Shown: in pieces, positions 6,365 through 7,324 of the stretch | Layout of the letters: every line of letters begins with the position of its first letter | Position numbering within the stretch: position 1 is the stretch's first letter | From: Betaproteobacteria bacterium | GTDB lineage: Bacteria; Pseudomonadota; Gammaproteobacteria; Burkholderiales; SG8-41 | Assembly: GCA_020028375.1 (NCBI GenBank) | Contig: JAHZNX010000293.1 | Span: forward strand, 1 to 7,324 | DNA: 7,324 nucleotides | Direction: 5' to 3' | Program-made: the position numbers and the translations under genes | Notes under the pieces: model-generated | Seen by the model: only the letters and a program-made list of their open reading frames with translations | Database searches by the model: none | Told to the model about the DNA's origin: nothing

Positions 6365-7039
6365 ACGCTGCTTCGGCGTGACCCCCAGCGCGATCATCCT
6401 GCCGGTCTTGATGTGAGCGATCGAGGCCGGGATCGAGGGAAAGGCGAGCTTGAGGTGCCCGCCCAGGAGATCGATCATCGCCTGGCCCTGCCCCTTGTAC
6501 GGAACGTGAGTGAGCTTGACCTGGGTGTGCATCTGGAACAGCTCACCGGCCAGGTGGCTGGGGGAGCCCACGCCGGAGGAGCCGAAATTGAACTCGCCGG
6601 GTTTGGCGCGGGCGAGCGCGATGAAATCCTTAACCGATCGCGCCGGGATGGACGGGTGCACCACCAGCACGTTTGGCACCATGGCCACCATCCCGATGGC
6701 GAGTAGATCCTTGACCGGGTCGAACCGCAGCCGGTAGATGGACGGATTGATCGCGTATCCCGAGGGAACGATGACGATGGTGTGCCCGTCGGGTGCCGCG
6801 CGGGCGACCATCTCCGCGGCGATGGTCTGGTTGGCGCCGGGCCGGTTATCGACGACCACCTGCTGGCCCAGCCGGTCGGAGAGCCTCGGACCGAGCGTGC
6901 GGGCCAGTATATCCGTCGCGCCGCCCGGGACGACGCCGACGAGAAAACGGATCGGCCGTTCCGGATACTCGGCGAAAGCGCAGCACGGGGGAACGCCGCA
7001 CGCCAGCGTGAAGAGGAGCATTCCGATCCGCCGTCTCAT
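5930..7039 (-). CDS. Bug/TctC-family tripartite tricarboxylate substrate-binding protein, native 3' end lost
   Basis: Residues 1-310 are a clear Bug receptor: signal peptide ending CAFA at residue 23, YPERPIRFLVGVVPGGATD, VVVDNRPGA, PDGHTI, the VPYKGQGQAMIDLLGG segment and PDVPTLDQAGVPGFE. These proteins sit in the periplasm and bind small, often carboxylate, ligands for a tripartite tricarboxylate transporter or a sensor kinase. The frame is open from a GTG at 7072, but the ATG at 7039 directly precedes the signal peptide and has GGGGGAG six bases upstream, so I use it. After DIVKWAK (codon ending at 6110) the family usually has about ten more residues and a stop; here the frame instead reads 59 residues antisense to the binding-protein-like gene, down to a stop at 5930. 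Most of the fold is present, so partial function is possible. No TctA or TctB membrane gene is in view, as is usual for the many orphan Bug genes. It likely shares a transcript with the esterase upstream. Confidence 0.85.
   Translation of the reverse strand: MRRRIGMLLFTLACGVPPCCAFAEYPERPIRFLVGVVPGGATDILARTLGPRLSDRLGQQVVVDNRPGANQTIAAEMVARAAPDGHTIVIVPSGYAINPSIYRLRFDPVKDLLAIGMVAMVPNVLVVHPSIPARSVKDFIALARAKPGEFNFGSSGVGSPSHLAGELFQMHTQVKLTHVPYKGQGQAMIDLLGGHLKLAFPSIPASIAHIKTGRMIALGVTPKQRSSALPDVPTLDQAGVPGFEVSGWYGVLGPARMPKPVVTRLNGEFRTMLQDPVMREQLSREGADPLSSSPEEFAAIIAADIVKWAKGDEPLLVDVVDRDLEVAAVRLQAEGRHVELARGGRGRAALGFPEQTVDLAHGVRIGLRQ
6107..6112. other. tail-to-tail deletion junction between two convergent genes
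   Basis: Plus-strand homology to the decarboxylase/binding-protein family ends with the Pro codon at 6107-6109, and minus-strand homology to the Bug family ends with the Lys codon at 6112-6110. The two native gene bodies therefore touch with no stop codon of either gene and no intergenic DNA between them. The breakpoint is placed to within a few bases because the C-run (6107-6110) could belong to either side. Confidence 0.75.
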
Positions 7040-7045
7040 GACGAT

Positions 7046-7052
7046 CTCCCCC
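7046..7052 (-). promoter_or_regulatory. ribosome binding site deciding the start of the second Bug gene
   Basis: GGGGGAG on the minus strand, six bases before the ATG at 7039. It favours this start over the GTG at 7072, which would add eleven residues ahead of the signal peptide. Confidence 0.65.
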
Positions 7053-7068
7053 GACCCGCCCGGCTCGC

Positions 7069-7125
7069 TCACGCGGCCTTGAGCGAGAACTTCTGGAGGT
7101 ACTCGATCCTGCCTGGCTGGTCCAT
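7069..7125 (-). pseudogene. 18-codon ORF with strong ribosome binding site, possible short-chain dehydrogenase remnant
   Basis: ATG at 7125 is preceded by GGGAGGAG (7129-7136), the strongest Shine-Dalgarno sequence in the window, and lies 24 bases after the esterase stop. The product MDQPGRIEYLQKFSLKAA ends at a TGA (7069-7071). The stretch FSLK is a common opening of classical short-chain dehydrogenases, where it is normally followed by G(K/R)-x-A-L-V-T-G; here two alanines and a stop follow instead. One reading is that a whole dehydrogenase gene between an esterase and a Bug gene has been deleted, leaving its first codons and perhaps its last. The alternative is a genuine short leader or microprotein. 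The stop overlaps a GTG (7072) in frame with the Bug gene. The dehydrogenase idea rests on very few residues. Confidence 0.4.
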
Positions 7126-7149
7126 GTGCTCCTCCCTGGATGACTCAAT

Positions 7150-7324
7150 TCAGGGCCTCAGGGCCCGGTAGAGAAACGGCAGGCTCACGTCCATCCGGTA
7201 GTCGATGTCGGAGTGGTTGTCGTCGAATTCCTCGTAGGTGTGGCGGATGCCGGCTTGCGCGAGGCGCTGCGACAGGATGCGCGCGCCGAAGTGGAGGTGG
7301 TACTGGTCGCGCCAGCCGCAGTCG
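7150..7324 (-). CDS. esterase-like alpha/beta hydrolase, C-terminal fragment (runs off window)
   Basis: The last 57 codons of a gene entering from the right edge, ending with TGA at 7150-7152. The segment DQYHLHFGARILSQRL is followed by AGIRHTYEEFDD and then NHSDIDYRMDVSLPFLYRAL. This resembles the C-terminal end of enterochelin-esterase-like and related putative esterases, where the His in the (D/G)-N/G-H-S stretch is the catalytic histidine of the Ser-His-Asp triad. The nucleophile motif would lie outside the window and cannot be checked. The stop is followed 24 bases later by the strong ribosome binding site of the 18-codon ORF, and then by the second Bug gene, suggesting one minus-strand operon. 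Substrate unknown. Confidence 0.7.
   Translation of the reverse strand, partial: DCGWRDQYHLHFGARILSQRLAQAGIRHTYEEFDDNHSDIDYRMDVSLPFLYRALRP

Overview
The window looks like a piece of a GC-rich chromosome from a betaproteobacterium, most likely Burkholderiales or a close relative. The main clue is two Bug/TctC-type tripartite-tricarboxylate substrate-binding protein genes in 7.3 kb; this family is strongly expanded in Bordetella, Cupriavidus, Variovorax and relatives. The other clues are the uniformly GC-rich coding sequence and the mixture of housekeeping-type and catabolic-type genes. This is inference from gene content; no rRNA or other phylogenetic marker is present.

Layout, left to right. 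(1) 1-623, plus strand: 3' part of an SMP-30/gluconolactonase-type beta-propeller lactonase, cut by the window edge. (2) 757-1605, plus: a complete small mechanosensitive channel of the MscS type. (3) 1618-2301, minus, convergent with mscS: an OmpA-like peptidoglycan-anchoring lipoprotein with a glycine-zipper segment. (4) 2386-3211, minus: a Bug-family gene broken by an internal deletion plus frameshift. (5) 3274-3348: a degenerate array of 7-bp repeats directly after the next gene's stop codon. (6) 3346-5139, minus: an exported DUF885 zincin-like protein. (7) 5237-about 6109, plus, divergent from DUF885: a protein related to 4,5-dihydroxyphthalate decarboxylase and periplasmic binding proteins. 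(8) About 6110-7039, minus: a second Bug-family protein. (9) 7069-7125, minus: an 18-codon ORF with a strong ribosome binding site, possibly the remnant of a short-chain dehydrogenase. (10) 7150-7324, minus: the C-terminal end of an esterase-like alpha/beta hydrolase, cut by the window edge.

The most striking point is that several genes carry short deletion scars. The first Bug gene has lost roughly 48 codons around its ligand-binding loop. The convergent pair (7)/(8) is joined tail to tail with both native 3' ends and the intergenic DNA missing, so each reading frame now runs on into the antisense of the other. The 18-codon ORF may be a third scar. These could be genuine gene decay in an accessory, catabolic-type region, or small deletions introduced during assembly; the sequence alone cannot separate the two. 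No phage, transposase, CRISPR, tRNA or rRNA was seen, and I found no convincing new multi-gene system.

Functionally, esterase, (lost dehydrogenase?) and Bug protein on the minus strand at the right end look like an operon for uptake and breakdown of a small organic acid or ester. The SMP-30 protein at the left end would fit similar metabolism. MscS and the OmpA-like lipoprotein are general envelope proteins.
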